Source: Tardiphaga robiniae | GTDB lineage: Bacteria; Pseudomonadota; Alphaproteobacteria; Rhizobiales; Xanthobacteraceae | NCBI RefSeq assembly: GCF_013359755.1 | Contig: NZ_JABMCJ010000071.1 | Span: 124,001-188,000, forward strand | Direction: 5' to 3' | Length of the DNA stretch: 64,000 nt | In this document: positions 17,453-28,512 of the stretch, piece by piece | Layout of the letters: every line of letters starts with the position of its first letter | Numbering within the stretch: position 1 is the stretch's first letter | Notes under the pieces: model-generated | What the model saw: only the letters and a program-made list of their open reading frames with translations | Databases searched by the model: none | What the model was told of the DNA's origin: nothing | Made by a program: the position numbers and the translations under genes

Positions 17453-17514
17453 CGCCGCCTCCGGAGTGACTTCCCCTTCGTCGCGGCGGGTGGCGCAGTG
17501 GTTCACGCCACACG

Positions 17515-18120
17515 TTACTTCCCGGACTGCTTCTCCAACTCCCGGTTATCGACATAGCGGATCATGATCGGGCGCCCGGCGACGGCGCCACCGAGACCCT
17601 TGGTGAGTTTCAACGGCAAGCAGCTATGGAGCGAGGCATTGATGGCCTTGAGATAGGTGTCGCGCGTGTCCTGCGGCACATCCTTGCTGGCAAAGGTCAC
17701 GCGCGGCGGCGCGATGGGCGTACCGGCCGTGTTGAACGAGAACATCACCGACATCTGCATGCCTGCACGCGCAACGTCCGGTGCGGGCGGCGACCAGCAC
17801 GACCGCAAGGCAGCGAACAGGTCGCCGATCGTATCGAGATCATGATCGGGCCGGCGATAGAGAGCCTGCTGATCGCCCGGCGGCACGCTCAGCACCGTGA
17901 CCTGCAGGTTTTGCCCGATCGGATAATCGATCTCGGGAATGCACGGCCCGTGATCGAACACGCTGCAGGTGGACGGCGTACACGGCTCGCCATCGAGCAC
18001 GCTGCACGGCCTGTGCGAAAAAGGCACTGCATCGCCGGCGCGCAGCCGCCGCGCCTCCGCCTGCCCGGCGAATGCCACCAGTACGCTGACGATCAACAGT
18101 AACGTGAGGTTCCGTGTCAT
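17515..18120 (-). CDS. secreted hypothetical protein, TonB-C-like tail
   Basis: 201 residues with a signal peptide (LTLLLIVSVLVAFAGQAEA). After a Cys-rich stretch (CSVLDGEPCTPSTCSVFDHGPC, residues about 39-60) comes a domain resembling the TonB/TolA C-terminal fold used by many rhizobial periplasmic proteins (MFSFNTAGTPIAPPRVTF, then TYLKAINASLHSCLPL). Function unknown. It precedes the other secreted protein on the same strand. Confidence 0.68.
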   Translation of the reverse strand: MTRNLTLLLIVSVLVAFAGQAEARRLRAGDAVPFSHRPCSVLDGEPCTPSTCSVFDHGPCIPEIDYPIGQNLQVTVLSVPPGDQQALYRRPDHDLDTIGDLFAALRSCWSPPAPDVARAGMQMSVMFSFNTAGTPIAPPRVTFASKDVPQDTRDTYLKAINASLHSCLPLKLTKGLGGAVAGRPIMIRYVDNRELEKQSGK

Positions 18121-18315
18121 TCGGACACCCTTGCAAATGCGCCCTCACCTGAAATGATACAGGCGTGTGGCGTCATCAAGATCGGGATGGGTCACAACCG
18201 CACGAGCAGACCAACAAACGGAACGCCGGCCAAACGACCGATTGCAGACATTGTTGCGCCTGTGCGCAGCCCGGCACCACACGTCGTCGTCACACCCCAA
18301 CCTCAGGAGACCGAC

Positions 18316-18981
18316 ATGAGCAGTCCCCAGGTGCATCGTGATACGTCCATCACTATGAAGCTCGAAATCGTCGTCATTCCCGTGTCGAATGTCGACACGG
18401 CCAAGAGTTTTTACGCAAATCTCGGCTGGAGGCTCGACGCCGACTTCGTGGTCGGCGACGACTATCGCGTGATCCAGTTCACGCCGCCGGGTTCGGATTG
18501 CTCGGTCATCTTCGGCAAGAACGTCACCGCCGCGACGCCCGGATCGGCGCAGGGCCTGTATCTGATCGTCTCCGATATCGAGGCTACCCGTGCAGACCTG
18601 CTCGGCCGCGGCGTCAAGGTGAGCGACGCCTTCCACGCCGGAGATGTCAATGTCGGGCCGGACGAACCCTATTTGTTCGGGCGACTTCGGGTGCATGGCC
18701 TCGATCCCGCGCGGGCCAGCTATCGCTCCTTCGCATCATTCAGTGACCCGGACGGCAATGGCTGGCTGTTTCAGGAGATCACCGCGCGACTGCCCGGGCG
18801 TGTCGATGCCAGTGCCACGACGTTCAACTCTTCCGCGGATCTCGCAGCCGCCTTGCGGCGGGCGGCCGTCGCCCATGGCGAGCACGAGAAGCGCAGCGGC
18901 GGCCAGCATGACGAGAACTGGCCGGACTGGTATGCCGACTATATCGTGCGCGAGCAGACCGGCGAGTCATTACCGACATAG
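18316..18981 (+). CDS. VOC-family (glyoxalase/bleomycin resistance type) protein
   Basis: 221 residues from ATG 18316, with AGGAGA 5 bases upstream. The first 120 residues form a vicinal-oxygen-chelate domain: KLEIVVIPVSNVDTAKSFYANLGW, then YRVIQFTPPGSDCSVIFG, YLIVSDIEATRADLLGRG, and SFSDPDGNGWLFQEI. The C-terminal 60 residues form a helical tail (SADLAAALRRAAVAHGEHEKR, NWPDWYADYIVRE), found in VOC proteins of this group. Substrate unknown. The first metal-ligand His of glyoxalase I is not evident, so a binding or unusual enzymatic role is possible. Confidence 0.85.
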   Translation: MSSPQVHRDTSITMKLEIVVIPVSNVDTAKSFYANLGWRLDADFVVGDDYRVIQFTPPGSDCSVIFGKNVTAATPGSAQGLYLIVSDIEATRADLLGRGVKVSDAFHAGDVNVGPDEPYLFGRLRVHGLDPARASYRSFASFSDPDGNGWLFQEITARLPGRVDASATTFNSSADLAAALRRAAVAHGEHEKRSGGQHDENWPDWYADYIVREQTGESLPT

Positions 18982-19079
18982 CGACCGTACTGCACAGCAC
19001 ATGGAATACATCACAACTGAATCGTCTGACGCAAAGCTGGATGACTCGCGCACCCATCTTTGCGGAACCGAACTCGACG

Positions 19080-20315
19080 TCAGAGGCGAACGCTGTCCTG
19101 GTTCTGCAACTGCGGGAGCGCGTATCCGGATCCGGCGACAGGCGCGTCGGCGGAGGCGCTCGATAGCGCATGGGAGATCGTGCGGTTGCGGCCGGTCCGC
19201 TTCGCTTCGTAAAGTCGCCCATCGACCCGCTTGTACAGGCTCGGCCAGCTATCTCCCGGCTGCAACGTCCCCACGCCGAAGCTCGCAGTGACCTGCCTCG
19301 CTCCACCCGGGACGGCAAAGCTGTTCTGCTCGATCGCGATCCTCAACCGTTCGGCATAATCAACCGCTTCCTGTTCGTCCGTATCCGGAAGGAACACCGC
19401 AAATTCCTCGCCGCCCAGCCGCCCGACAATGTCGCGTTTGCGCGACGCGTTGCGCAGCATGCGCCCCACCTCCCCAAGGACATCGTCTCCGACGTCATGA
19501 CCGAGGGTGTCGTTGATGCTCTTGAAGTTGTCGATGTCGCACAGAGCGAGCGCAGCACGGCTCGGTCCGTGTTTGCGCAGATGGGCGGATACCCGTTCTT
19601 GAAAGCCGCGCCGGTTCAGGATGCCGGTCAACAGATCGAGATCGCGTTCGCAGCGAAGATCGTCGATCATGTCGGACACCGCCGCGGCGAGGATGGCCAG
19701 CGCCAGGCCGGCGCCGAGCACGGCGAGCGAAAGCTGGAGTGCTTGCCAAAACATCGAATTGCTGAACGCGCTTCTGTCGACCGGCGCGGAAAATCCGACC
19801 GTGAGCAGGGTTCGCGGAAAAAAATGCAAACCAAACAGCAACAGCACCCAGAACAGAGCCCGATCGACATAGGGCCCGCGCGCCAATGCGGTGAGCCGCC
19901 CCGCTGCGATCAGCATCAGGAGGCCGTAGCCGAAATTCTGGATGTAGACTCGGGCGATGAGACTGCGATCGATATAAAAGAAATAGGCGAGCAGAAGAAC
20001 GAAGCCGGCAAGGATCGCCATGTCGATGACCGGACCGAGCCCCTTCCCCGACCGTACCAGAATGCCCTCCACGGCGGCGATAACCGCCGACGTGTAGAGC
20101 GCGCCCGAGACGATGGCATTGGGCCCCGCGCCGGGCGGCCAACTCAAAATCTGCGACATCGCACCGAGGGCAAACAGGACGCACGCGCCGGCCAGCAAGA
20201 GCAGGTAGTTGCGCTTCTTCTCGACGAGCCACGCGCAGACGAAGGCAGCTCCGAAGACAAACAATATTCCCGGCGTTATCAGTTGGAGCGTAGTCCTGAC
20301 GATGACCCCATCCAT
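19080..20315 (-). CDS. membrane diguanylate cyclase (GGDEF) with intact active and inhibitory sites
   Basis: 411 residues from ATG 20315. About seven N-terminal membrane helices (residues 5-215) form the sensory part, and a cytoplasmic GGDEF domain follows (about 230-385). The active site reads GGEEF (residues 301-305), and an RxxD inhibitory site, RKRD, lies five residues before it. It should therefore make cyclic di-GMP and be subject to product inhibition. Other hallmarks are DLLTGILNRRGF, CDIDNFKSINDTLGHDVGD and ASFGVG. There is no EAL domain. Start choice is uncertain: no strong binding site is visible, and the frame stays open upstream. Confidence 0.9.
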   Translation of the reverse strand: MDGVIVRTTLQLITPGILFVFGAAFVCAWLVEKKRNYLLLLAGACVLFALGAMSQILSWPPGAGPNAIVSGALYTSAVIAAVEGILVRSGKGLGPVIDMAILAGFVLLLAYFFYIDRSLIARVYIQNFGYGLLMLIAAGRLTALARGPYVDRALFWVLLLFGLHFFPRTLLTVGFSAPVDRSAFSNSMFWQALQLSLAVLGAGLALAILAAAVSDMIDDLRCERDLDLLTGILNRRGFQERVSAHLRKHGPSRAALALCDIDNFKSINDTLGHDVGDDVLGEVGRMLRNASRKRDIVGRLGGEEFAVFLPDTDEQEAVDYAERLRIAIEQNSFAVPGGARQVTASFGVGTLQPGDSWPSLYKRVDGRLYEAKRTGRNRTISHALSSASADAPVAGSGYALPQLQNQDSVRL

Positions 20316-20581
20316 CTCGCTCAAACTTTCCAATAGGCTCAGGTCGTCGTGACGCACGGCTTGGGCACCGGTACCTCGTAGCCAGAGAACACTATCAAAT
20401 TTGATCGGAAATGCCTCAAATGCGAGTCGATGACGGGAACCGGGTTCGTCACGCCCGACGCTTGACCCGCGTACCCATCTTCCCCGACAAAGCCTCCACA
20501 CAATACGCAGCGCCGTTGCGCACTCATCAAGAACAAGACCGTTCACAACTGCGCGAACAGACCGCGGAGGAACTGCCAGCC

Positions 20582-21040
20582 ATGACCACACCCAAGACAC
20601 CGACGCATCCGTTCGAGCGCAGCCACTCCATCGTGATCGCGGCTGCGCCCGAAGCCGTGTTCGATTACGTCACCAATCCGAAATCATGGCCGCAATGGCT
20701 GCCCTCCTCGCACGACATCGACTGCGAGGATCGCCCGATGCGTTTCGGCGACACGTTTCATGAACACTGGTCGACGCGGTCGGGCCCGGTCGCGCTGGAC
20801 TGGCTTGTGATCGCCTGCGAACGCCCGCGTCTGTGGATCGGCCTGACGCATATGAGCGTCACCGGCCCGATCGTCGTGCAATATGTATGCGATGTGGCGG
20901 ATGGCGGGACGAAATTCACGCGGACTGTGCGTAATCCTGCGCGGCCGAAGGCGCCGACGCCGGAAGTGGTTCAGCGGATCGATGAAGAAGCGGAGTTGGG
21001 TCTGGCGAATATCAAGAGGATCGTGGAATCTCGTGCCTAA
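20582..21040 (+). CDS. SRPBCC (START-like) family protein
   Basis: 152 residues from ATG 20582, with GGAGG 12 bases upstream. The N-terminal half is a polyketide-cyclase/SRPBCC pattern (HSIVIAAAPEAVFDYVTNPKSWPQWLPSS) followed by beta strands (FGDTFHEHWSTRSGPVALDWLVIACERPR) and a C-terminal helix (EEAELGLANIKRIVES). Such proteins form a hydrophobic pocket; the ligand is unknown. It is divergent from the diguanylate cyclase, across 266 bases with no other recognised signal. Confidence 0.78.
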   Translation: MTTPKTPTHPFERSHSIVIAAAPEAVFDYVTNPKSWPQWLPSSHDIDCEDRPMRFGDTFHEHWSTRSGPVALDWLVIACERPRLWIGLTHMSVTGPIVVQYVCDVADGGTKFTRTVRNPARPKAPTPEVVQRIDEEAELGLANIKRIVESRA

Positions 21041-21232
21041 GGCTGCGGTCTGAAGGCCGCACAAACTTCATATCCATTCCACGACTTAACTATGTAGGGG
21101 CAGCGGCCGATTCTCTGTTGCATTAACTGACGATAGTTGCGGACACGCTTCGCGGTCAGGAATCTTTCTTTAAGAATTCAGCGATACGGTCTTCTCAAGC
21201 GGTTCATGTATTGCGTACCGCTAGCAGGTTGA

Positions 21233-21258
21233 GATCCGCCGGAGCGACCCGGCGGATC
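21233..21258. repeat. inverted repeat between SRPBCC gene and prfC
   Basis: GATCCGCCGG (21233-21242) pairs perfectly with CCGGCGGATC (21249-21258) around 6 bases. It lies in a 280-base gap between converging genes and has no T-run. It may be a repeat element or a weak terminator. I see nothing else in this gap. Confidence 0.5.
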
Positions 21259-21320
21259 GTCCTGGCTTCTCGTGAGACAGCTGCGTCGGCCTACGAAAGG
21301 CCGAGCTCCAACGCGTCGCC

Positions 21321-22940
<1,620 letters not shown>

Positions 22941-23057
22941 AGACGTGCCTGTGGCAGGGAAAACGGGCGCAATCAAGGGATTTTGGGCGGGAAACTGGCC
23001 GAAGTGGCGACCATCGGCCGCGTTGCGATCCGGCTGTGTGGGTCCCATATAACCCCT

Positions 23058-23125
23058 GCGAGGACGACCTCCAAATCATCATCATCCGGCAAAGGGAGAC
23101 CTTTGCTTGCAGGGACGGCCCTGTA
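23058..23125 (+). promoter_or_regulatory. guanidine-II (mini-ykkC) riboswitch
   Basis: Two short hairpins with the diagnostic ACGR loops: GAGG-ACGA-CCTC (23060-23071) and CAGGG-ACGG-CCCTG (23110-23123, extendable by G-T and T-A pairs). They are joined by a 38-base linker and followed by an AGGAGG ribosome site at 23134-23139 and the ATG at 23147. This is the exact architecture of the mini-ykkC class, which binds guanidinium and frees the ribosome site. Class and regulated gene (SugE) agree. Confidence 0.93.
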
Positions 23126-23146
23126 CTTTCATCAGGAGGCCGTTCC

Positions 23147-23461
23147 ATGGCTTGGTTGTTGCTGTTCATCGCGGGTTTGCTTGAAGTCGGCTGGGCCGTC
23201 GGGCTCAAATATACCGAAGGCTTCACCCGCCTCGTCCCCTCCGTCCTGACCCTGATCAGCATGACCGCGTCCGTCGGCATGCTCGCCCTCGCCCTCAAGG
23301 AACTGCCGATGGGAACCGCCTATGCGGTGTGGACCGGCATCGGCGCGGTCGGCACCGCAGCGCTGGGCATGTACCTGTTCGGCGACCCGGCCACCGTCGC
23401 GCGGATCACCTGTATCGGGTTGATCGTGGCGGGCATTGCCGGGCTGAAGCTGGTGTCGTGA
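23147..23461 (+). CDS. gdx: SugE/Gdx-type small multidrug-resistance protein, probable guanidinium exporter
   Basis: 104 residues, four membrane helices. ATG 23147 follows AGGAGG. The SugE subtype pattern is visible: [26 protein letters not shown] with the essential Glu13, then [20 protein letters not shown]. Members of this subtype under guanidine riboswitches export guanidinium in exchange for protons (Gdx), and this gene has a guanidine-II riboswitch directly in front. It works as an antiparallel homodimer in the inner membrane. No urea carboxylase or carboxyguanidine deiminase genes are nearby, so the response here is export alone. Confidence 0.93.
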   Translation: MAWLLLFIAGLLEVGWAVGLKYTEGFTRLVPSVLTLISMTASVGMLALALKELPMGTAYAVWTGIGAVGTAALGMYLFGDPATVARITCIGLIVAGIAGLKLVS

Positions 23462-23467
23462 CCTGCG

Positions 23468-24484
<1,017 letters not shown>

Positions 24485-24498
24485 CTGATGGCCCTGCC

Positions 24499-25146
24499 TT
24501 ATACTTGTTCGATGACGATGCTGTTGATCTCGTTCGCGACGTCGTCGAAGCGGTCGGCCACCTTTTCAAGGTGCTTGTAGATCTCGGCGCCGACCACGAA
24601 ATCCATGGTGTTAGCGTCGCGATGCTTGAGAAACAGCTCCTTGAGCCCGATGTCGTGCAGATCGTCGACGCGGCCTTCGAGCTTGCCGACCTCCTCAGTG
24701 ATCGCGGTGAGCAGGCCGACATTGTCGCCGATGGCGCTCATCAGCGGCACGGCGCGACCGACAAGGTTGGCACACTCCACCAGCAGCGTGCCGATCTCGC
24801 GCATTGGCGGCTCGAACTGGCGTACCTCGAACAGCATCACCGCTTTCGCCGTCTGCTGCATCTGGTCGATGGAATCATCCATCGCCGTGATGAGGTTCTT
24901 GATGTCGACGCGATCGAACGGCGTGATGAAAGTGCGGCGAACGGCGGTCAGCACCTCGCGGGTGATGGCGTCGGCGTCGTTCTCGAACTGGTTGACGCGC
25001 TGACAGTAGACCGGCGTCTCGTCGCCGCCTTCCAGCATCCCCGCAAGCGCCTTGGAGCCCTCGACCACGGTCACTGAATGGCGGGCGAACAGGTCGAAAA
25101 ACCTTTCCTCCCGGGGCAGAAAGGACCGGAACCAACGCAGCATCAT
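24499..25146 (-). CDS. DUF47/PhoU-like phosphate-transport accessory protein
   Basis: About 215 residues. I chose the ATG at 25146 (or 25143), since family members start with a short MLRWFRSFLPREERFFDLF. Two three-helix PhoU-like bundles are recognisable, with conserved HRxxD-like metal motifs (FENDADAITREVL, FDRVDIKNLITAMDDSIDQMQ). Proteins of this family sit in operons with PiT transporters and are thought to modulate them. The pair forms one transcript with pit downstream. Confidence 0.9.
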   Translation of the reverse strand: MMLRWFRSFLPREERFFDLFARHSVTVVEGSKALAGMLEGGDETPVYCQRVNQFENDADAITREVLTAVRRTFITPFDRVDIKNLITAMDDSIDQMQQTAKAVMLFEVRQFEPPMREIGTLLVECANLVGRAVPLMSAIGDNVGLLTAITEEVGKLEGRVDDLHDIGLKELFLKHRDANTMDFVVGAEIYKHLEKVADRFDDVANEINSIVIEQV

Positions 25147-25342
25147 CTCATCCAACTGTCAGGAAAACGCAGCGACCGGACCGCCAGATGGCGGACATGG
25201 TCCCGCGGGGCCACCGCCGGGCGGCCCTGTGTCACACGGATGTCATAAAGCATTTCCGGTCAAGGCGGGCAATCGCACACCTTTTAGACCCGGTCATCCA
25301 CCGCTTTATGACAGCCTGCTTTTCCTGAGGCAGTGCCTGGAT

Positions 25343-26311
25343 TTAGAGCGACCGCTTGAAGTAATGCGCGATTTCGCCAATGACGCCGCGGCGGAAGGTC
25401 AGCACGCAGACCACAAAGATCACGCCCTGGATCACCGTCACCCACTGGCCGAAGCCAGCGAGATATTGCTGCATGGCGATGATCACGAAGGCGCCCACCA
25501 CCGGCCCGAACAGCGTGCCGAGGCCGCCGACCAGCGTGATCAGCACGATTTCACCGGACATGCTCCAATGCACGTCGGTGAGCGAGGCGTTCTGTGCCAC
25601 GAACACCTTCAGCGCGCCGGCGAAGCCCGCAAGCGTGCCGGACAGGATATAGGCCAGCAGCTTGTATTGATCGGTCTTGTAGCCCAGCGAGACCGCACGC
25701 GGCTCGTTCTCACGGATCGCCTTGAGCACCTCGCCGAAGGGCGAGTTGATGGCGCGGTAGATGATCAGGAAGCCCAGCGTGAAGCCAGCCAGGACCACGT
25801 AATACAGGGTGATCGGCTTCGAGAGATTGAACAGGCCGAACAGCGTGCCCTGCGGAATGCCCTGGATACCGTCTTCACCATGAGTGAACGGCGTCTGCAG
25901 ATAAACGAAGTACAGGAGCTGCGACAGCGCCAGCGTGATCATGGCGAAGTAGATGCCCTGACGACGAATGGCGATCAGGCCGGTGACGACGCTGAGCGCA
26001 GCGGCGGCGGCGACACCAACGACAATGCCCAACTCGGGCGTCAGGCCCCACACTTTCAGCGCATGCGCCGTGCAGTAGCCGGCGGTGCCCAGGAACATCG
26101 CGTGGCCGAAGGACAGCAGACCGCCATAGCCGATCAAAAGGTTGAAGGCACAGGCGAGTAGCGCGAAGCAGAGCGCCTGCATCACGAAGAACGGATAGAC
26201 GCCAGTGAGCGGCACGACCAGCAATAGTGCGGTCATGATCGCAAAGGCGACCATCTCGTCTTTGACGGTGCGGCGGGGTGACGGAATGGCGTTTTCAGTG
26301 ATCGTTGTCAT
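25343..26311 (-). CDS. livM: branched-chain amino-acid-type ABC transporter permease LivM
   Basis: 322 residues with about nine membrane helices. Typical LivM landmarks are FALLACAFNLLIGYGGLLSFGHA, QGIYFAMITLALSQL, and the EAA-like cytoplasmic loop INSPFGEVLKAIRENEPRAVSLGYKT. It forms the membrane channel with LivH. It is the last gene of the six-gene unit livG-livF-two binding proteins-livH-livM and starts 1 base after livH. The substrate may be a branched-chain amino acid, but the HAAT family also carries aromatic acids, amides and urea. Confidence 0.92.
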   Translation of the reverse strand: MTTITENAIPSPRRTVKDEMVAFAIMTALLLVVPLTGVYPFFVMQALCFALLACAFNLLIGYGGLLSFGHAMFLGTAGYCTAHALKVWGLTPELGIVVGVAAAAALSVVTGLIAIRRQGIYFAMITLALSQLLYFVYLQTPFTHGEDGIQGIPQGTLFGLFNLSKPITLYYVVLAGFTLGFLIIYRAINSPFGEVLKAIRENEPRAVSLGYKTDQYKLLAYILSGTLAGFAGALKVFVAQNASLTDVHWSMSGEIVLITLVGGLGTLFGPVVGAFVIIAMQQYLAGFGQWVTVIQGVIFVVCVLTFRRGVIGEIAHYFKRSL

Positions 26312-26312
26312 A

Positions 26313-27188
26313 TCAGGCAGCCCGTCCCGTCAGTCCGGAAGGTTTCACAAGGAGCACCAGCACCATCAGCACGAAGACGACAGTGTTGGAGGCCTCGGGG
26401 TAAAAATACTTGGTCAGACCCTCGATGATGCCGAGGGCGAAACCGGTGATGATGGAGCCCATGATCGAGCCCATGCCGCCGATCACGACGACCGCGAACA
26501 CGACAATGATCAGGTCCGCACCCATCAGCGGGCGAACCTGGTTGATCGGCGCCGACAGCACGCCGGCAAGTGCCGCCAGACCGACGCCGAGCCCGTAGGT
26601 CAGCGTGATCATCAGCGGCACGTTGATGCCAAAGGCGCGGACCAGCGTGGGGTTTTCCGTCGCGGCGCGCAGATAGGCGCCGAGCCGCGTGCGCTCGATC
26701 AGGAACCAGGTCGCGATACAGACCACCAGCGAGAAGATAACGACCCAGCCGCGATAGATCGGCAGGAACATGAAGCCGAGATTCATACCGCCCTTCAGCG
26801 CATCCGGGATCGCGTAAGGCAGACCCGACGAGCCGAAATAATTCTGGAACACGCCCTGGATGATCAGCGCCAGACCGAAGGTCAGCAGCAGGCCATAGAG
26901 ATGGTCGAGATTGGCGATCCATTTCAGCATGGTGCGTTCCATCACCATGCCGAACAGGCCGACCGCCAGCGGCGCCAGGATCAGCGCCGGCCAGTAGCCG
27001 ATGCCGGCCAGATTGAGCAGGAAATATGCCGCAAACGCGCCCATCATATAGACGGCGCCATGGGCGAAATTGATGATGTTCAGCATGCCGAAGATCACGG
27101 CGAGGCCGAGACTTAACAGCGCATAGAACGAGCCGTTGATGAGTCCGACCAGCAATTGCGCAGACAGGGCCTGTAGATTGATCGACAT
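26313..27188 (-). CDS. livH: branched-chain amino-acid-type ABC transporter permease LivH
   Basis: 291 residues, about eight membrane helices. LivH landmarks: QLLVGLINGSFYALLSLGLAVIFGMLNIINFAHGA near the N-terminus, the TRLGAYLRAATENPTLVRAFGIN cytoplasmic loop, and GADLIIVVFAVVVIGGMGSIMGS. Partner of LivM in the inner membrane. It follows the second substrate-binding-protein gene by 66 bases. Confidence 0.93.
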   Translation of the reverse strand: MSINLQALSAQLLVGLINGSFYALLSLGLAVIFGMLNIINFAHGAVYMMGAFAAYFLLNLAGIGYWPALILAPLAVGLFGMVMERTMLKWIANLDHLYGLLLTFGLALIIQGVFQNYFGSSGLPYAIPDALKGGMNLGFMFLPIYRGWVVIFSLVVCIATWFLIERTRLGAYLRAATENPTLVRAFGINVPLMITLTYGLGVGLAALAGVLSAPINQVRPLMGADLIIVVFAVVVIGGMGSIMGSIITGFALGIIEGLTKYFYPEASNTVVFVLMVLVLLVKPSGLTGRAA

Positions 27189-27254
27189 GTTGTTCTCAAC
27201 TCTTATCGCAGGAAAGTCTTGGCCCGGCAGCGTGACGCCGCCGGGCCAACGATC

Positions 27255-28475
27255 TTATTTCTTCAGCAGCGCACAAGTGCTCTTCTCGATCGGTGTAAAG
27301 GCCTGATCGGCTGGCACTGTACCGGCAAGCTTGTAGAAATCCCACGGCGCCTTCGATTCCGACGGCTTCTTCACCTCGAACAGATAGCCTGGATGAATCT
27401 TGCGGCCATTGGCTTCGATCTTGCCCTGCCCGAACAGCGGATCGTCGGTCGGCAATTCCTTCATCTTGGCAACGATCTTCGCGCCATCATGCGGATTGCT
27501 GCCGAGCGCTTCCAGCGCCTTGAAGTAGTGGATCAAGCCGGCATACACACCCGCCTGCACCATCGACGGCGGAGCGCCGTTCTTCATGCGCGCTGCGAAC
27601 TTCTTGGAGAAGTCGCGGGTCTTGTCGTTCAGGTCCCAGTAGAAAGTCTCGGTGAAGCTGAGGCCCTGTGCGGTTTCAAGACCGATCGCCTTGACGTCGG
27701 TGATGAACAGCAGCAACGCCGCGAGCTTCTGACCACCCTTGGCGATGCCGAATTCAGCCGCCTGCTTGATCGAGTTGGTGGTGTCGCCGCCGGCATTGGC
27801 CAGACCGATGACCTTGGCCTTCGACGACTGCGCCTGCAGCAGGAAGGAGGAGAAGTCCGCGGTGTTGAGCGGATGCTTGACGCCGCCGACCACCTTGCCG
27901 CCCGAGGATTTGACGACTTCCGAGGTATCGCGCTCCAGTGCGGCACCGAAGGCGTAGTCGGCGGTGAGGAAGAACCAGCTGTCACCGCCGGCCTTGACCA
28001 TCGCCTGCCCGGTCGAATGGGCGAGCATGTAGGTGTCGTAGGTCCAGTGCACGGTGTTCGGCGAACACTGCGCATTGGTGAGATCCGACGTCGCGGCGCC
28101 CGAATTGATGTAGACGCCGTTCTTCTCCTTGACGATGTTGTTCACCGCCAATGCCACGCCGGAATTCGGTACGTCGACGATGGTGTCGACCTTGTCGACG
28201 TCGAACCACTGCCGCGCGATGTTGGAGCCAATATCCGGCTTGTTCTGGTGATCGCCGGAAATGATGTCGATCTTCCAGCCCTTGGCCATCAGACCGGAAT
28301 CCTCGGCGGCCATTTGGGCAGCGAGCGTCGAGCCCGGGCCGCCGAGATCGGCGTAGAGACCGGACTGATCGCTGAGTGCGCCGATCTTGACAGTCTTGTC
28401 CTGGGCCATGACGACGCCCGCCATGGCCAGCGAAAGCGCCGTGCCGAGAAGTGCGGTCGAAATCTTGTTTTTCAT
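27255..28475 (-). CDS. ABC transporter substrate-binding protein, Liv/HAAT type (tandem copy B)
   Basis: 406 residues with a signal peptide (ALLGTALSLAMAGVVMA). Type I periplasmic-binding fold of the LivK/HAAT class: KIGALSDQSGLYADLGG, then AAQMAAEDSG, GDHQNKPDIGSNIARQWFD, and VHWTYDTYMLAHSTGQAMVKAGGDSWFFLTADYAFG. It is a close paralogue of the preceding gene; long blocks are nearly identical (the C-terminus reads YKLAGTVPADQAFTPIEKSTCALLKK against YKLVATIPADQAFTPLDKSACPLLKK). The two presumably widen ligand range or tune dosage of one transporter. Confidence 0.92.
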   Translation of the reverse strand: MKNKISTALLGTALSLAMAGVVMAQDKTVKIGALSDQSGLYADLGGPGSTLAAQMAAEDSGLMAKGWKIDIISGDHQNKPDIGSNIARQWFDVDKVDTIVDVPNSGVALAVNNIVKEKNGVYINSGAATSDLTNAQCSPNTVHWTYDTYMLAHSTGQAMVKAGGDSWFFLTADYAFGAALERDTSEVVKSSGGKVVGGVKHPLNTADFSSFLLQAQSSKAKVIGLANAGGDTTNSIKQAAEFGIAKGGQKLAALLLFITDVKAIGLETAQGLSFTETFYWDLNDKTRDFSKKFAARMKNGAPPSMVQAGVYAGLIHYFKALEALGSNPHDGAKIVAKMKELPTDDPLFGQGKIEANGRKIHPGYLFEVKKPSESKAPWDFYKLAGTVPADQAFTPIEKSTCALLKK

Positions 28476-28512
28476 GACTTCCTCTCAATGATTTGGACGA
28501 CGGGCTTCTAAA

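Noticed and set aside
21041-21320. Possible small RNA or gene between the SRPBCC gene and prfC
   Set aside because: Only a single 10-bp inverted repeat without a T-run is visible; no promoter or conserved structure could be supported.
23036-23146. Upstream extension of the SugE reading frame
   Set aside because: It would translate through the guanidine-II riboswitch and lacks a ribosome site; ATG 23147 follows AGGAGG.
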